Assembly (NCBI GenBank): GCA_937625935.1
Contig: OW569349.1
Location: forward strand, 248,001 to 312,000
DNA: 64,000 nucleotides
Direction: 5' to 3'
From: Tetramitus jugosus
Taxonomy: Eukaryota; Heterolobosea; Eutetramitea; Acrasida; Vahlkampfiidae
In this document: positions 1 through 10,457 of the stretch, in pieces
Numbering within the stretch: the first letter of the stretch is position 1
How the letters are laid out: each line of letters starts with the position of its first letter
Translations under genes and position numbers: made by a program
Notes under the pieces: model-generated
Database searches by the model: none
Seen by the model: only the letters and a program-made list of their open reading frames with translations
What the model was told of the DNA's origin: nothing

Positions 1-2
1 AG

Positions 3-1589
3 TTGGCTGATACTCTGGGCGCCGATGAGGATTTGGTGAAGACTGCGGTTTCTATTTGCTGTCGATTGGGATTCGCAAAGAAAAAGATTCCAAAGCCTCA
101 GAACTTGGATGAGAGATCAGAGGATCAATTCCACAATAGTTGGCAAGACAAGATTGATGCCTATTATGAGGAGATGAAGAGCAGTGCAACCACTGGTGAC
201 TCTAATTTCCTGAGCCCTGCAGAGACTGGAAAACAGAAACGTATTGGTTTCTTGTTTGACAGTTCACTCACTGCTTATTTGATGATGGGTAATCTGGCCG
301 AGGGATTGAAGAATCATGCCGTCACTCTGTTCGAGGTTGGTAAGATGCCGGATGAGTCCATGAACGAATTTTTGTTTGAATTGGACCAGATCAAGAGTTC
401 AGGAGAAGGTGAAGGAGAGGCACAGAGATACTATGAACATGCAATCGCATTGAGATCAACCATTAGATTTTTGAGACACAATTCTCAGTTTGGGCTCAAC
501 TCTGCTGAAGAGTTCGATTGTGATGGTGGCCTCGATATGATCAGAGCTGAATCCTTGGACAACTTGGACAATGGAACAAAGATGAGAATCATTGAACAAA
601 ATTATGCTGTTTTAATTGCTATGGCTCCGATTGCACCTGGTTCCTTGACTCTCACTTCATGTATCCCTCGCTATTATGGACCACCTATCCCACAAGTATC
701 GACATTCTGGTTCAAGCTCTATACATATGTGTGTTGCCAGTATGGTCCACCCTCTATTTTGTTTAAAAAGGGCCAAAGGGTGAGAAGACTTCCAAAGCTT
801 CTTCAATCTGACTGCAAAGTGACACTCGCAGGTTGGGAACAAGAGCCAAACCAAATCAATGGTCGCATCCTCTTACAAGTGCTTAATGAATCACTGATCA
901 ACTCTCCTAACATCCTCCAGGTGTTTGGTGAATACGAGGAAAGTCAAATGTTTGAAGTACCTTTCCCATTCTCTCCAGATGTCTTCGATGTTGTAGAGAA
1001 GGAGACTAAAGAGGAACAAAACCAGAGTCCATTCTCGCTGGGAGATGACGAAGATATTGTTGATCTTGATGGAGAGGGAATATTGCAAAGTGACGCACAG
1101 GAACAAGAAGATCGTCCAGTCTCTCAGAGATTCATGGGAAGTACATTGACAGAGGAACCAGAGATTGATGTGTTTGAAACATTAACCAGCGACGAGAAAC
1201 AACAAATTGCAGAGATTATGGATCGTTTATCAAGCAAGTTGCACTTGAGTAGTTCGTTTGGTTGTGTAAAGATGCTCAGATCGAAGCCTCATGACGATCC
1301 AACCAAAACCATCATCTATCCAATGGATATTCACTTTGGAATTCCCCTATCTAACTCTAGAATCAACGACCAAGTTTGTAACATCATTGTCAAGAACGAC
1401 ATGCTAAGTGCCACCCGCATCCATGAGCACTCTGACAACATGCAAACAATGTGCTCCGAATTCTTGGAGTTTATTGCCCAACAACTCGGCTCCGAAGTCA
1501 GCGGCGTTGAACAAATGTCACATGCGATCTATCCAAACCAAAACGTGTATTTTGACGGACATGGGCTCAGTCCATATTCGAGTGTATAA
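3..1589 (+). CDS. FAM91A1: FAM91 family protein, C-terminal part (5' partial)
   Basis: The reading frame is open to the left edge, so only the last 528 residues or so are present; the first codon shown is TTG and is not a start. The sequence follows FAM91A1 through the FAM91 C-terminal domain: the block RIGFLFDSSLTAYLMMGNL (residues 81-99), then GEGEAQRYYEHA, the QVSTFWFKLY block and, near the end, HFGIPLSNSRINDQVC. In animals FAM91A1 works with WDR11 at the trans-Golgi and binds TBC1D23 to capture endosome-derived vesicles. A variable acidic insert lies at about residues 325-390. The family assignment is firm. The Golgi role is taken from animal homologues. Confidence 0.93.
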   Translation: MADTLGADEDLVKTAVSICCRLGFAKKKIPKPQNLDERSEDQFHNSWQDKIDAYYEEMKSSATTGDSNFLSPAETGKQKRIGFLFDSSLTAYLMMGNLAEGLKNHAVTLFEVGKMPDESMNEFLFELDQIKSSGEGEGEAQRYYEHAIALRSTIRFLRHNSQFGLNSAEEFDCDGGLDMIRAESLDNLDNGTKMRIIEQNYAVLIAMAPIAPGSLTLTSCIPRYYGPPIPQVSTFWFKLYTYVCCQYGPPSILFKKGQRVRRLPKLLQSDCKVTLAGWEQEPNQINGRILLQVLNESLINSPNILQVFGEYEESQMFEVPFPFSPDVFDVVEKETKEEQNQSPFSLGDDEDIVDLDGEGILQSDAQEQEDRPVSQRFMGSTLTEEPEIDVFETLTSDEKQQIAEIMDRLSSKLHLSSSFGCVKMLRSKPHDDPTKTIIYPMDIHFGIPLSNSRINDQVCNIIVKNDMLSATRIHEHSDNMQTMCSEFLEFIAQQLGSEVSGVEQMSHAIYPNQNVYFDGHGLSPYSSV

Positions 1590-1785
1590 TCAATCTATTT
1601 ATCCATCAGTTTAATCATTTTTATAAATGCTGTTCCAATGCACTCTAATTGCGAATTTTATGTATCCAAAGATTCCGAACGGTTAACTCGCTTCCTCAAT
1701 GGCCAATGAGTCGTGGGATTCATATTTTCAGGCTTCCTGCAAGATTGAAATTTGGTAAACAAAATTTATCATATATTACAATTCC

Positions 1786-3726
1786 TTACTTTGGTTGTGG
1801 GGATTGAGGTTGGGCAGGGGCTGCTATTTTGGCTGCAGCGGCCGCACCGAAGTCCATTTGTTTTCTTGCCAGGCGAGCATAGTAACCATCTGGGATCTGA
1901 ATTAGTTCTCTGTGAGTACCCTTCTCCTTCATTTCTCCCTTGTGCATAACCACAATCAGGTCAGAGTTAACAATTGTGGCCAATCTGTGAGCAATGACAA
2001 TTGAAGTTCTTCCCTTCATCAGAGTGTTAAGAGCATCCTGCACAATTCCTTCTGATTGAGTGTCAAGAGCAGAAGTAGCCTCATCCAAGAGCAAGAGAGA
2101 AGGATTTTGAATCATAGCTCTAGCAATTGCAATTCTTTGCTTTTGACCACCAGATAATGACACACCTCTCTCGCCCATCATCGTATTATAGCCATCAGGT
2201 AGTTGGGAAATGAAATCGTGAGCATTTGCAGCAATGGCAGCCTTCACAATCTCTTCATCTGAGATCTTCTTGTCAGAAACGGCATACAAGATGTTTTCCT
2301 TGATGGTACCCGCAAAGAGTGTTGGTTCTTGGGTCACAATACCAATGTTTCTGTGCAACCATCTTGGATCGATATCGGCCAACTTGATACCATCCAACTC
2401 CATTTCTCCATTATCGACTTCATAGAACCTCTCCAATAGACCAACTATCGTTGATTTACCTGAACCTGAAGAACCGACCAGGGCAACAGATTGACCAGGT
2501 TTAATCTCAAGACTAAAGTCCTTCAACACTTGGACACCAGGACGAGAAGGATAGGTGAAATTAATGTTTCGGAAGGACAAGTTTCCTTCAATCTTGTTTG
2601 GTGTCACACCACCAGATGGTCTCATTCCTGGATCTCTATTGATTACCTTTAACAAGTTTCTGACGGCAGGTTCTGCCTTACTGAGATCAGGAAGCAACTG
2701 CAGAGCCATAAGAAGACCCATGACCGCCATCAATGTCAAACCAAACACCTGCATCATATCACCTGTTGTCAATTCTCCTTGGAGACTCAGTCTACCTCCG
2801 TACCAGAATCCAAGAGCAATGTCACCCCATAGGAAGAAATTTACGAGACCAATAGATACTCCCAACCCAGTGGCTTTGAAGAGGAACCAAGGCTCAGCGG
2901 ATCTCAACTTTCGCAAATATCTTTCCTTTTCCTTTTCTTCACCATCCATGGATCTTACTGTTCTCATTGCAGAAATTACTTCATTGGCAATGGCTGCAGC
3001 AGCTGATACTCGTGTCGTGATGGCACCAGTGAATACTCGAGTAAGAGCACCTACACCCATCAAGAAGACAACTAATAGAGGGCTGATGGAAATCATGACC
3101 AAAGCCATCTTCCAACCTGAAATAATAGCGAAAATAATACCTAAGATACCTTGAACGAGAAACTTTCCAATTTCTCCCAACTTTGTTGTATAAGCATCCT
3201 GAATCACCTCGGTATCAGCCATTTCAGACACTAGTTGACCAGTTCTCTTGATATCAAAGTAACCAACCTCCTGATCCAACAAGGAATCAAAGTAGGCAAC
3301 CTTTAACTTGTTTCCGAATCTATCATGAGCCAAGTTCATCGCACCCTGTTGCAAAAAGCCTCCAAGGAACGAACATGCAGCAACGATGGCCAAATACATT
3401 GCTGATCGGTTCACAAGTGATTGGAAGGAGGCTAAAGTACGGATAGAAGAAGCTGCATTAACAATCTTGCTGGTTGTAGCTGCTGTTGAAGGCGTGAGAC
3501 CATCAATCAAATTTCCTAAAACTAGGTAGAGTACAATTGGAGTTGCACCAGTGATGGCACCACCGAACAAACCCGCTAAAATCAAAAAGAAATCGAGGCC
3601 CATGTACCTCAGAATTACGAAAGGGGTCTTAATGACAGGTTCTCTTGGATCATCCAACACTTCTTCTTCCATATCATTGACATGCTTATTCTTTCTTTCT
3701 TTCCTACTTAATCGTCTCTTTGTCAT
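1786..3726 (-). CDS. ABC half-transporter, ABCB (TAP/MDR) type
   Basis: This 646-residue protein has one transmembrane domain followed by one nucleotide-binding domain, the layout of ABCB half-transporters that work as dimers. Hydrophobic spans lie between residues 35 and 360. The ATPase half has a Walker A (GSSGSGKST), a Q-loop in IVTQEPTLF, the signature LSGGQKQR, Walker B LLLLDEATSALD and the switch His in IAHRLAT. All catalytic motifs are intact. It begins MTKRRLSRKERKNK, a basic stretch rather than a clear mitochondrial presequence, so the membrane it occupies is open. The substrate cannot be read from sequence. It is encoded by a single exon that is convergent with the FAM91 gene, 196 bp away. 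Confidence 0.92.
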   Translation of the reverse strand: MTKRRLSRKERKNKHVNDMEEEVLDDPREPVIKTPFVILRYMGLDFFLILAGLFGGAITGATPIVLYLVLGNLIDGLTPSTAATTSKIVNAASSIRTLASFQSLVNRSAMYLAIVAACSFLGGFLQQGAMNLAHDRFGNKLKVAYFDSLLDQEVGYFDIKRTGQLVSEMADTEVIQDAYTTKLGEIGKFLVQGILGIIFAIISGWKMALVMISISPLLVVFLMGVGALTRVFTGAITTRVSAAAAIANEVISAMRTVRSMDGEEKEKERYLRKLRSAEPWFLFKATGLGVSIGLVNFFLWGDIALGFWYGGRLSLQGELTTGDMMQVFGLTLMAVMGLLMALQLLPDLSKAEPAVRNLLKVINRDPGMRPSGGVTPNKIEGNLSFRNINFTYPSRPGVQVLKDFSLEIKPGQSVALVGSSGSGKSTIVGLLERFYEVDNGEMELDGIKLADIDPRWLHRNIGIVTQEPTLFAGTIKENILYAVSDKKISDEEIVKAAIAANAHDFISQLPDGYNTMMGERGVSLSGGQKQRIAIARAMIQNPSLLLLDEATSALDTQSEGIVQDALNTLMKGRTSIVIAHRLATIVNSDLIVVMHKGEMKEKGTHRELIQIPDGYYARLARKQMDFGAAAAAKIAAPAQPQSPQPK

Positions 3727-4005
3727 ACTTTACTTCTTGAAATAGTTATTTCTTGTTATTTAACTGCTTGTTGTTTTAGAAAATGAAAAGCCAAAGAAAT
3801 CTGATCAGAGACCCTTTAAAACTACCACGGCTTTATACAAATGCCACTAAGTCGTGGTTGGCATTTTGGCTCGGGCCCGAAACTACGGCACTCGGACTAT
3901 TGAACTTTAACGGATTCTGCGAACTTGGATTGCAAAAATGCCATATTTCGCAAGAAGATTGTTGGTTGAAGATTCAAGCCGGGCTTTAGACAATAAATTT
4001 AGAAT

Positions 4006-4950
4006 TTATTCTCCCTTGTACTGTGGCTTTCTCTTCTCCTTGAATGCCAACAGTCCTTCCAATCGGTCCTTTGTTGGAATCACCTGAGCATAACACTGTT
4101 GCTCCAAAAGCATACCAGTTCTTCTGTCCATTTGCATACCTTCCTGAATGGCCACCTTGGCAACCTTTACGGCCACGGGTCCATTAGGAACAATTTGTCG
4201 CGCAATCGACAAGCACACATCAAGTGCCTTACCCTCCTCTGCACACTCATTCACCAATCCAATCTCCAATGCTTGCTTTCCATTCAATCTCTGTGCCGTA
4301 AAAATCAACTGCTTTGCCTTGGGCATACCAACAACGCGCGGCAATCTCTGTGTGCCACCTGCACCAGGAATAATGGCCAAGGATGTCTCCGACAGACACA
4401 GCACAGTCTTTGCTCCCTCATCTGCCACTCTCATATCACAAGCCAATGCCAATTCTAGTCCTCCACCAAATGCAACACCCGATACGCATGCAATCGTAGG
4501 TACAGGCAAGTCTTCCAACTGAGAGAACGTGCTTCGCAAGTCATACACGAACGCTTCAGTCTCCTTTTGTGTCATGGTTGCACGTTCCTTGAGATCCGCT
4601 CCGGCACAAAATACTCCGTCGACATTGCTGTTTACAATGACAACTCGAACGTTCTTGGACTGTTCGGAGAATCTTACACTATGGAGATTTTGTTTGAGTT
4701 GGGAGAGTAAGGTACGACCGAGAGCGTTTCTGAAGCGACCTCTGTTGAGTGAGATGAGTGCAATCTGATCATTGTCCATGTACTGCAATGTACATTCTTC
4801 ACTTGTGTTCATGTCTTGTTGTTGTTGTTGTTGTTGGTTCATGTGAGAAGTGGTGTGAAGGAAAGATTGAGTGTTGTTGTTGATGGTGATGATGGATCGG
4901 TGGTGAAGAGTGTGAGTGCGCAGCGGTGCTCTTGCTAGGTGACGCAACAT
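4006..4950 (-). CDS. AUH: Mitochondrial enoyl-CoA hydratase, AUH (methylglutaconyl-CoA hydratase) type
   Basis: A crotonase-fold protein of 314 residues. The first 55 or so residues are rich in Arg, His, Thr and Gln without acids, consistent with a mitochondrial presequence. The core carries the oxyanion-hole segments FCAGADLKER and FGGGLELALACD and the second catalytic-Glu region SETSLAIIPGAGGTQRLPR. The C-terminus (TKDRLEGLLAFKEKR, then a YKGE end) matches human AUH closely, which points to 3-methylglutaconyl-CoA hydratase of leucine breakdown rather than a general beta-oxidation hydratase. AUH also binds AU-rich RNA in animals; nothing here tests that. The gene is divergent from the MFS gene, with 174 bp between the two ATGs. 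Confidence 0.92.
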   Translation of the reverse strand: MLRHLARAPLRTHTLHHRSIITINNNTQSFLHTTSHMNQQQQQQQDMNTSEECTLQYMDNDQIALISLNRGRFRNALGRTLLSQLKQNLHSVRFSEQSKNVRVVIVNSNVDGVFCAGADLKERATMTQKETEAFVYDLRSTFSQLEDLPVPTIACVSGVAFGGGLELALACDMRVADEGAKTVLCLSETSLAIIPGAGGTQRLPRVVGMPKAKQLIFTAQRLNGKQALEIGLVNECAEEGKALDVCLSIARQIVPNGPVAVKVAKVAIQEGMQMDRRTGMLLEQQCYAQVIPTKDRLEGLLAFKEKRKPQYKGE

Positions 4951-5124
4951 TGTTGATCGCTTTGAAAAAATGTTTGTTTGGTTGTGTTTGTTGGTGGAGG
5001 AGATTTTTCAGCGTGATCTTCCGATGCCAAAAATAAATGGGACGAAAAAAAAAAGTTCAAACACGACACTTGCTTTGTGAATGCAAAAAGAACAACGAAC
5101 ATACATAACCCAGGACCCCCCTAA

Positions 5125-6822
5125 ATGACTGAAACTATTCCCATTTCTGACACAACAAACATTAACGATCCACATGTGGATGTAACACTGACTCGATCTG
5201 ACCAAAAGAAGAAGCAGCAAGATGATAAAAACGAAAAAGAAGAACAAGCAGAAGAACCAGTTGTTGTCATGCATCATCACGATGTCACATTGACGGATAG
5301 TGATGAATCATTCACCACATCAACAACAGATCATCAACAACATGCTACTTTTGAAGAAATTACCATTGACGATGCACTCAACAAGCATGCTCAGTTTGGA
5401 AGATTCCAATATCTGTTGCTTCAGATATGTGGTAGTGGATGGGCGTATGATGGTGTTGAAATGGCAGTTGTGCCCTTTATTTTGCCACATGTGACACTCG
5501 AGTGGAAACTCGATGCCTATTATCGTGGTTTGTTGAGTTGTGTCGTGTTTCTGGGCATGTTCTTTGGTGCGTCGATTAATGGAATGGTGAGTGACAAGTG
5601 GGGCAGAAAAATCGTCATGCTATATGCCATGTTGATTACAAGTGTGTTTGGAATGTTGAGTTCAATGGTGCGCGGGTACTGGATGTTTCTGTTGTTGCGC
5701 ATGTGTGTGGGATTTGGATTGGGTGGTATTGTGCCGACAGATTATAGCATGTTGATGGAGTTTGTGACAATGGAGCGACGAGGACCGTTTGTGGGATTGA
5801 TTAATGTGTATTATATATTGGGTGCAATGATTGAGTGTGTGTTAGCGTGGATCGTATTGACGTTCGCGAGTTGGCGTTGGTTGGTATTTGTTTCAGCCGC
5901 AACGGGGCTTGTTGCCTTCTGCACGAGACTGTTTGTGCCAGAATCTCCTCGATACCTATTAGTGAATAAGATGGAGGACGAAGCATTGAAATCTGTGCAG
6001 ACAGTGGCGCTATGGAACGGTGTTGATGTGAAATCTAATCCTCTATTCCGGCCCAATGTTAAACTGACCCAGAGCTCCCATAAACAGAGTGGATATTCAT
6101 TGCAAGTGAGTATATTTAAGCAGCTGAGGATGGTGTTTTCGACTCAGTACAAGTTTACTAGCGTGCTTTTGCTGTTCATCTGGTTCTTCTTGAGTTATGG
6201 AAGCTGGGGATTTATGATACTCATACCGCAACGGTTCAACAGTGCATCCTCATTCATTACCTATGTATATCCATTGATCACGTATTCTGTTGCTGTTGTA
6301 GGCTATCTTCTATCGAGCTTCTTCATGGATCGAGTGCCGAGGAAAACTATGGGTATTGTGGCGTTTGTACTCAGTGCAATTTCGGTCATGTTAATGGGTG
6401 TGATGGACAAACATCCGTTGCTGCTATTGGTACAGAGCATGATTGTGAACTTTGTGATGACATTTGCATGGAGTGTGATGAACATTTACACACCTGAGTT
6501 GTATCCTACCCGGTGCCGAGCGACAGGCCTCGGGATTTGCAACTCGGCTACGAGAATCGGAGGAGTTGTGACTCTACTATTCAGCCAAATTATGATTGCC
6601 GAATTTGGTGCATTCCTGCCCTATTTAACTTTTGGTGCTGCAATGTTGCTTGGAGGTGTTTTCATCGCGTACTTGCCCCTTGACACTCTCGGAATCGATC
6701 TGCAAGATGATATTTATGCTTTCGATCTGGGTGCGAGAGGAATACAAAACATGGTGTATCAACCAATAGCATCAGATGAAGATCATGTACGAAATGAACG
6801 GATAAATGACTTCTTGTTGTAA
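5125..6822 (+). CDS. MFS transporter, SV2/SVOP-like (organic ion/sugar porter superfamily)
   Basis: A 565-residue major facilitator with about 12 membrane spans. The first 85 residues are a polar, acidic, His-containing cytosolic tail. The loop after TM2 carries the MFS signature form GMVSDKWGRKIVML, and TM4 reads GFGLGGIVPTDYSMLMEF, followed by an ERRG turn, as in SVOP and bacterial NiaP-type carriers. PESPRYL follows TM6 and YTPELYPTRCRATGLG precedes TM11, both typical of this branch. The substrate is unknown; family members carry organic ions, nicotinate or sugars. The gene is intronless and divergent from AUH. Confidence 0.9.
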   Translation: MTETIPISDTTNINDPHVDVTLTRSDQKKKQQDDKNEKEEQAEEPVVVMHHHDVTLTDSDESFTTSTTDHQQHATFEEITIDDALNKHAQFGRFQYLLLQICGSGWAYDGVEMAVVPFILPHVTLEWKLDAYYRGLLSCVVFLGMFFGASINGMVSDKWGRKIVMLYAMLITSVFGMLSSMVRGYWMFLLLRMCVGFGLGGIVPTDYSMLMEFVTMERRGPFVGLINVYYILGAMIECVLAWIVLTFASWRWLVFVSAATGLVAFCTRLFVPESPRYLLVNKMEDEALKSVQTVALWNGVDVKSNPLFRPNVKLTQSSHKQSGYSLQVSIFKQLRMVFSTQYKFTSVLLLFIWFFLSYGSWGFMILIPQRFNSASSFITYVYPLITYSVAVVGYLLSSFFMDRVPRKTMGIVAFVLSAISVMLMGVMDKHPLLLLVQSMIVNFVMTFAWSVMNIYTPELYPTRCRATGLGICNSATRIGGVVTLLFSQIMIAEFGAFLPYLTFGAAMLLGGVFIAYLPLDTLGIDLQDDIYAFDLGARGIQNMVYQPIASDEDHVRNERINDFLL

Positions 6823-6876
6823 TGACAGGAATCTGCAGAATCGGTGGTATGAAGTTGAAGCCCTAGTATCAAGCTT

Positions 6877-8488
6877 TTATTCTCCGAATATGATGTCACA
6901 GTCTGTGAGCATGTTTCGCTTCTGCAATCCCAAGAGTGTTTTCTTGAAGATGTGACTCAAGTCAGACTTCTCTCTGATTCCTGTCTCAATGATCACAAAA
7001 TCATTGTCACTGTGCAAGTGCTCTCCACCACCCATGACCAACAATCTTCCATCTCCAACATGAACTGTCGTGTGTCCAGATCGATCAAACGAATGCAAGC
7101 ATGTACATTCAACTTCGTACCAAACTCTTGGCTCGAATGAATAAGCATAAACAGATGACTTGCATTCATCACTGACTCGGCTTTTTCCTGCAAAGACAAT
7201 CATGTAATCACCCACCACAGTTGCGGTGTGTTCCGATATTCCATCAGGGAGATAATCTGGCATAAGATATCGTTCCTCCCATAGTTCTATTCGAGAGAGA
7301 GAAGAAAGTTAATACAGACTCATTTCACAAGCAGTAAATGACAATAGTGTAAAGCTACATACGTGTCCTAGTGTTGAACTGATAAATGTACTCCTCATCA
7401 GCTTCATTGCTACTGTATCCACCCAATACATGAATCTTTCCCTTGTGAAATACAGCCGAATGATAGTATGTGGGAGGAAGAATCACCTCATCATCTTCAT
7501 AGTCATCTGGAGAAATAATCACCTCTTCAAACTCCATCGTGTATGGATTCAACACATAAATATCATTCCGAAGCAATGACTCTCCCGTAGTTGCATCCTC
7601 TCCATACCCTCCCATAATATAGATTCGATAACACTCTTTGTCAGTGTAATCCAGTTTGACAACTGTCATCGAGTGTCCTTCTCGAGGTGATGGAATCTTT
7701 CCTTTCAGCTCAGGCTTTGACCATGTGTTTGTTCTCGTATTGTACACCCACAGCTCATTGTTGAACTCATCGCCATGACTGCTCGACCCACCAAACAAGT
7801 ACACAAGATGACCGATGCTCACCATTCGATGACCTGCCAGAATCTTTAATTCATCAGCATTCTTTGCATCATTCACACCAGAGATGTAATAATCAGCCAC
7901 CGAATTCTCAACCGCAAAGCTATCATCACTCGCATCATCATTCTCATCATCACGGCTGATACCACCAGCACCCACCAAATTCGGACTCCAAATCTTCTTG
8001 AAACTATTTGTGAATTCACTACTGTTTGGCAATTGTCCACCATACAAATAGACACAAGGAGACTTCTTGGCACTGCGTATGGACAACTCAACAATATCAA
8101 TATCCTCTTCTTCACTTTCATCATAACCGACAGCAACAGCATTGGCCCACACTCTACCAAACGATTCATGAAAATCCTCATCATACTCCTTCTCCTCCTC
8201 GTCCTCTTCCTCATCATTGTCTTCATGGACTTGCATTGTCGCAGGATCGCAGTGCTTTATGCAAGCAGATCGAACAATGGCTTGAGAAATGAACTCGTCG
8301 CCAGAAGTATTGAGCAATGAGGGCTTCCAGAGAGCAGAATGATTCACTGGCTCCATACTGATCCAATCATTGGACGATCGTTCAAAGAATTGGATCATGG
8401 GTTGGTTTGTGATTGGATCAAATGTTAAACGAACATTTGTGAGTCCCCTTTCTTCGTCTTGGCCTGCAAAGTATTTGAACTTGGTCAT
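6877..8488 (-). CDS. Kelch-repeat protein, copy A of a tandem pair (two exons)
   Basis: Exons 7363..8488 and 6877..7286 are separated by a 76-bp GTATGT...AG intron (7287..7362). The join restores the frame as NTRT-QLWEERYLMPDY and gives 511 residues. Kelch blades show the paired-Gly pattern in LVYLFGGSSS, RIYIMGGYGE, KIHVLGGYSS and RLLVMGGGEH, with WYEVECTCLH and similar aromatic positions, so a beta-propeller is expected. An acidic segment (DNDEEEDEEEKEYDEDF) sits between early blades. There is no signal peptide or partner domain, so it is probably a cytosolic protein-binding propeller. It is paralogous to the gene directly upstream (8604..10121), with long nearly identical stretches. Confidence 0.9.
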
Positions 8489-8603
8489 TTGCTTCTCTTG
8501 TTTTTTTCAAATGTTTGGTGTTCGTCAAGTTCGGTTTTTTGAAGTGCAAAAGCTTTGTAAAGATAATAGTCGGGTGGAAAGTCAAGTAAAAGAAAAACGA
8601 TCT

Positions 8604-10121
8604 TTAGGTGCTAATTATCTCACAATCTGTGAGTATGTTTGCCGCCGCTAATCCTGAGAGTGTTTTCTTGAAGATGTGACTCAAGTCAGACTTCTCTCTG
8701 ATTCCTGTCTCAATGATCACAAAATCGTTACCGCTGTGCAACTGCACTCCGCCACCCATGACCAACAATCTTCCATCTCCAACATGAACTGTCGTGTGTC
8801 CAGATCGATCAAACGAATGCAAACATGTACATTCAACTTCGTACCAAACTCTTGGCTCGAATGAATAAGCATAAACGGATGAGTCTCTCTGTGTATTCAC
8901 TCTGTCCTTGCCTGCGAAGACAAACATGAAGTCACCCACCACAGTTGCAGTGTGTTCTACGATACCATGAGGCAGATAATCATCTGAAATGTAAACAGGT
9001 TTCTCCCAACGTTCTATCAGCCATGAAAGAGCAGTATTAATTACAGTCAATTCATTAATGTCAACAATTCAGAACTACATACTCGTATCAATGTCAAAAA
9101 TATAAATGTACTCGTCATCAACCCTTCCGCCATTGTAGCCACCCAATACGTAGATCCTTCCCTTGTGAAACACAGCAGAATGATGGTGTGTGAGAGGAAG
9201 AATCACCTCATCATCTTCATAGTCATCTGGAGAAATAATCACCTCTTCAAACTCTATTGTGTATGGATTAAACACATAAATATCACTTCGGGACAGTGAT
9301 GCTCCTGTATTTACATCCTCAGCAGATCCTCCCATAATATAGACTCGATAACACTCTTTGTCAGTGTAATCCAGTTTGACAACTGTCATCGAGTGTCCTT
9401 CTCGAGGTGATGGAACCTTTCCTTTCAGCTCAGGTTTTGACCATGTGTTTGTTCTCGTATTGTACACCCACAGTTCATTGGTTTGAGTTCCAACCCCATG
9501 ACCACTCGACCCACCAAACAAGTACACAAGATGACCAATGCTCACCATTCGATGACCTGCCAGAATCTTTAACTCATCAGCATTCTTTGCGTCATTCATT
9601 CCAGAAACATAATAATCGGCAACCTCGTTCTCAACTGCATCGCTATCACCAGCGATCAGATTCGAACTAAAGATTTTCTTGAAACTGCTCGTGAACTCTC
9701 TGTTGTTACTTGTCAATTGTCCACCATACAAATAGATACTTTGAGATCTCTTGGAACTGCGTGACGATAATTCAACAACGTCAATATCTTCTTCCTCACT
9801 ATCACAACAACCGACAGCAACAGCATATGCCCACGTCCTACCAAACGATTCATAAAAACTATAGTCAATCTGCTCCTCAAAGTCATGAGCTTGTCCAGTG
9901 ACGCAGGGTTTCACACGAGCAGCTCGAAGGATGACTCTTGAGATTTGTTCTGGGCGAGACACATTGAGTAAGGATCGTTTCCAGAGAGGATCATCCATCG
10001 AGATCCAACTTTTGGATGATTGCTCAAAGCATTGGACGACTGTTTCATTTGTGCCAGGATCGAACTGAAAGCGAAGATTTGGTGAATGTGACGAAATGTC
10101 CTCGTGTGAAATAGACAGCAT
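8604..10121 (-). CDS. Kelch-repeat protein, copy B of a tandem pair (two exons)
   Basis: Exons 9083..10121 and 8604..9013 flank a 69-bp GTATGT...AG intron (9014..9082) at the same phase and protein position as in copy A. The join gives DIDT-KRWEKPVYISDDY and a 482-residue protein. The same Kelch blades are present (LVYLFGGSSGHG, RVYIMGGSAED, RIYVLGGYNGG, RLLVMGGGVQL). Compared with copy A it lacks most of the acidic insert and differs at the N-terminus, while the 3' exon and the PREGHSMTVVKLDYTDKECY region are almost unchanged. Only 115 bp separate it from copy A. The function is not known. Confidence 0.9.
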
Positions 10122-10156
10122 TTTGTTGTTGCAACTTCTGTTTTTGTGTGAACTCC

Positions 10157-10423
10157 TTATCTCCGTTTGCCGTTTCGGTTTTTACAGGTATCTCGGAAAC
10201 CCAAGAGATATTGCGATAGAAAATATGTCCCTTCAGTCACACCAAACGAGCTCTCTTGTTGTAACTGTTCACTTTGCTTTTCCAACTCGGTGTAACTGGT
10301 AACAAAACCCTTCAATAATTTGGAGATGATTTGCTCGTCGAATGCCATCAGTGAAACTCTAACGACCAGGGGGTCAAGAAAGTTGGAGTTCACGAGGATT
10401 ACATCACCCATCATCACACTCAT
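10157..10423 (-). CDS. Small ORF, unrecognised, possibly coding
   Basis: An 88-codon frame from an ATG at 10423 lies in the gap between the peroxiredoxin stop and the Kelch B start, on the same strand as both. It reads MSVMMGDVILVNSNFLDPLV at the N-terminus, a helical middle (AFDEQIISKLLKGFVTSY, then a Glu/Gln-rich heptad-like stretch) and a basic end. Codon choice looks like that of real genes nearby (GAC/GAG/ATC/TCC/AAG mixed with A/T endings) and there are no low-complexity tracts, which is why it is listed. No family was recognised. It sits within about 335 bp and would leave very short intergenic spacers, so it could be chance. Confidence 0.4.
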   Translation of the reverse strand: MSVMMGDVILVNSNFLDPLVVRVSLMAFDEQIISKLLKGFVTSYTELEKQSEQLQQESSFGVTEGTYFLSQYLLGFRDTCKNRNGKRR

Positions 10424-10457
10424 AAAAAGGATGAAACAACAATTTTGATGAGCTTCT

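Noticed and set aside
2555-3154. 199-codon plus-strand ORF in the ABC transporter
   Set aside because: Antisense shadow of the transporter, with Pro/Thr/Ile-rich noise and no family.
3783-3989. 68-codon plus-strand ORF in the gap between the ABC and AUH genes, and a tRNA-like hairpin within it
   Set aside because: Starts and ends within a gap with no family match, and the stem (CCACG...CGTGG) does not fold into a tRNA cloverleaf with conserved boxes.
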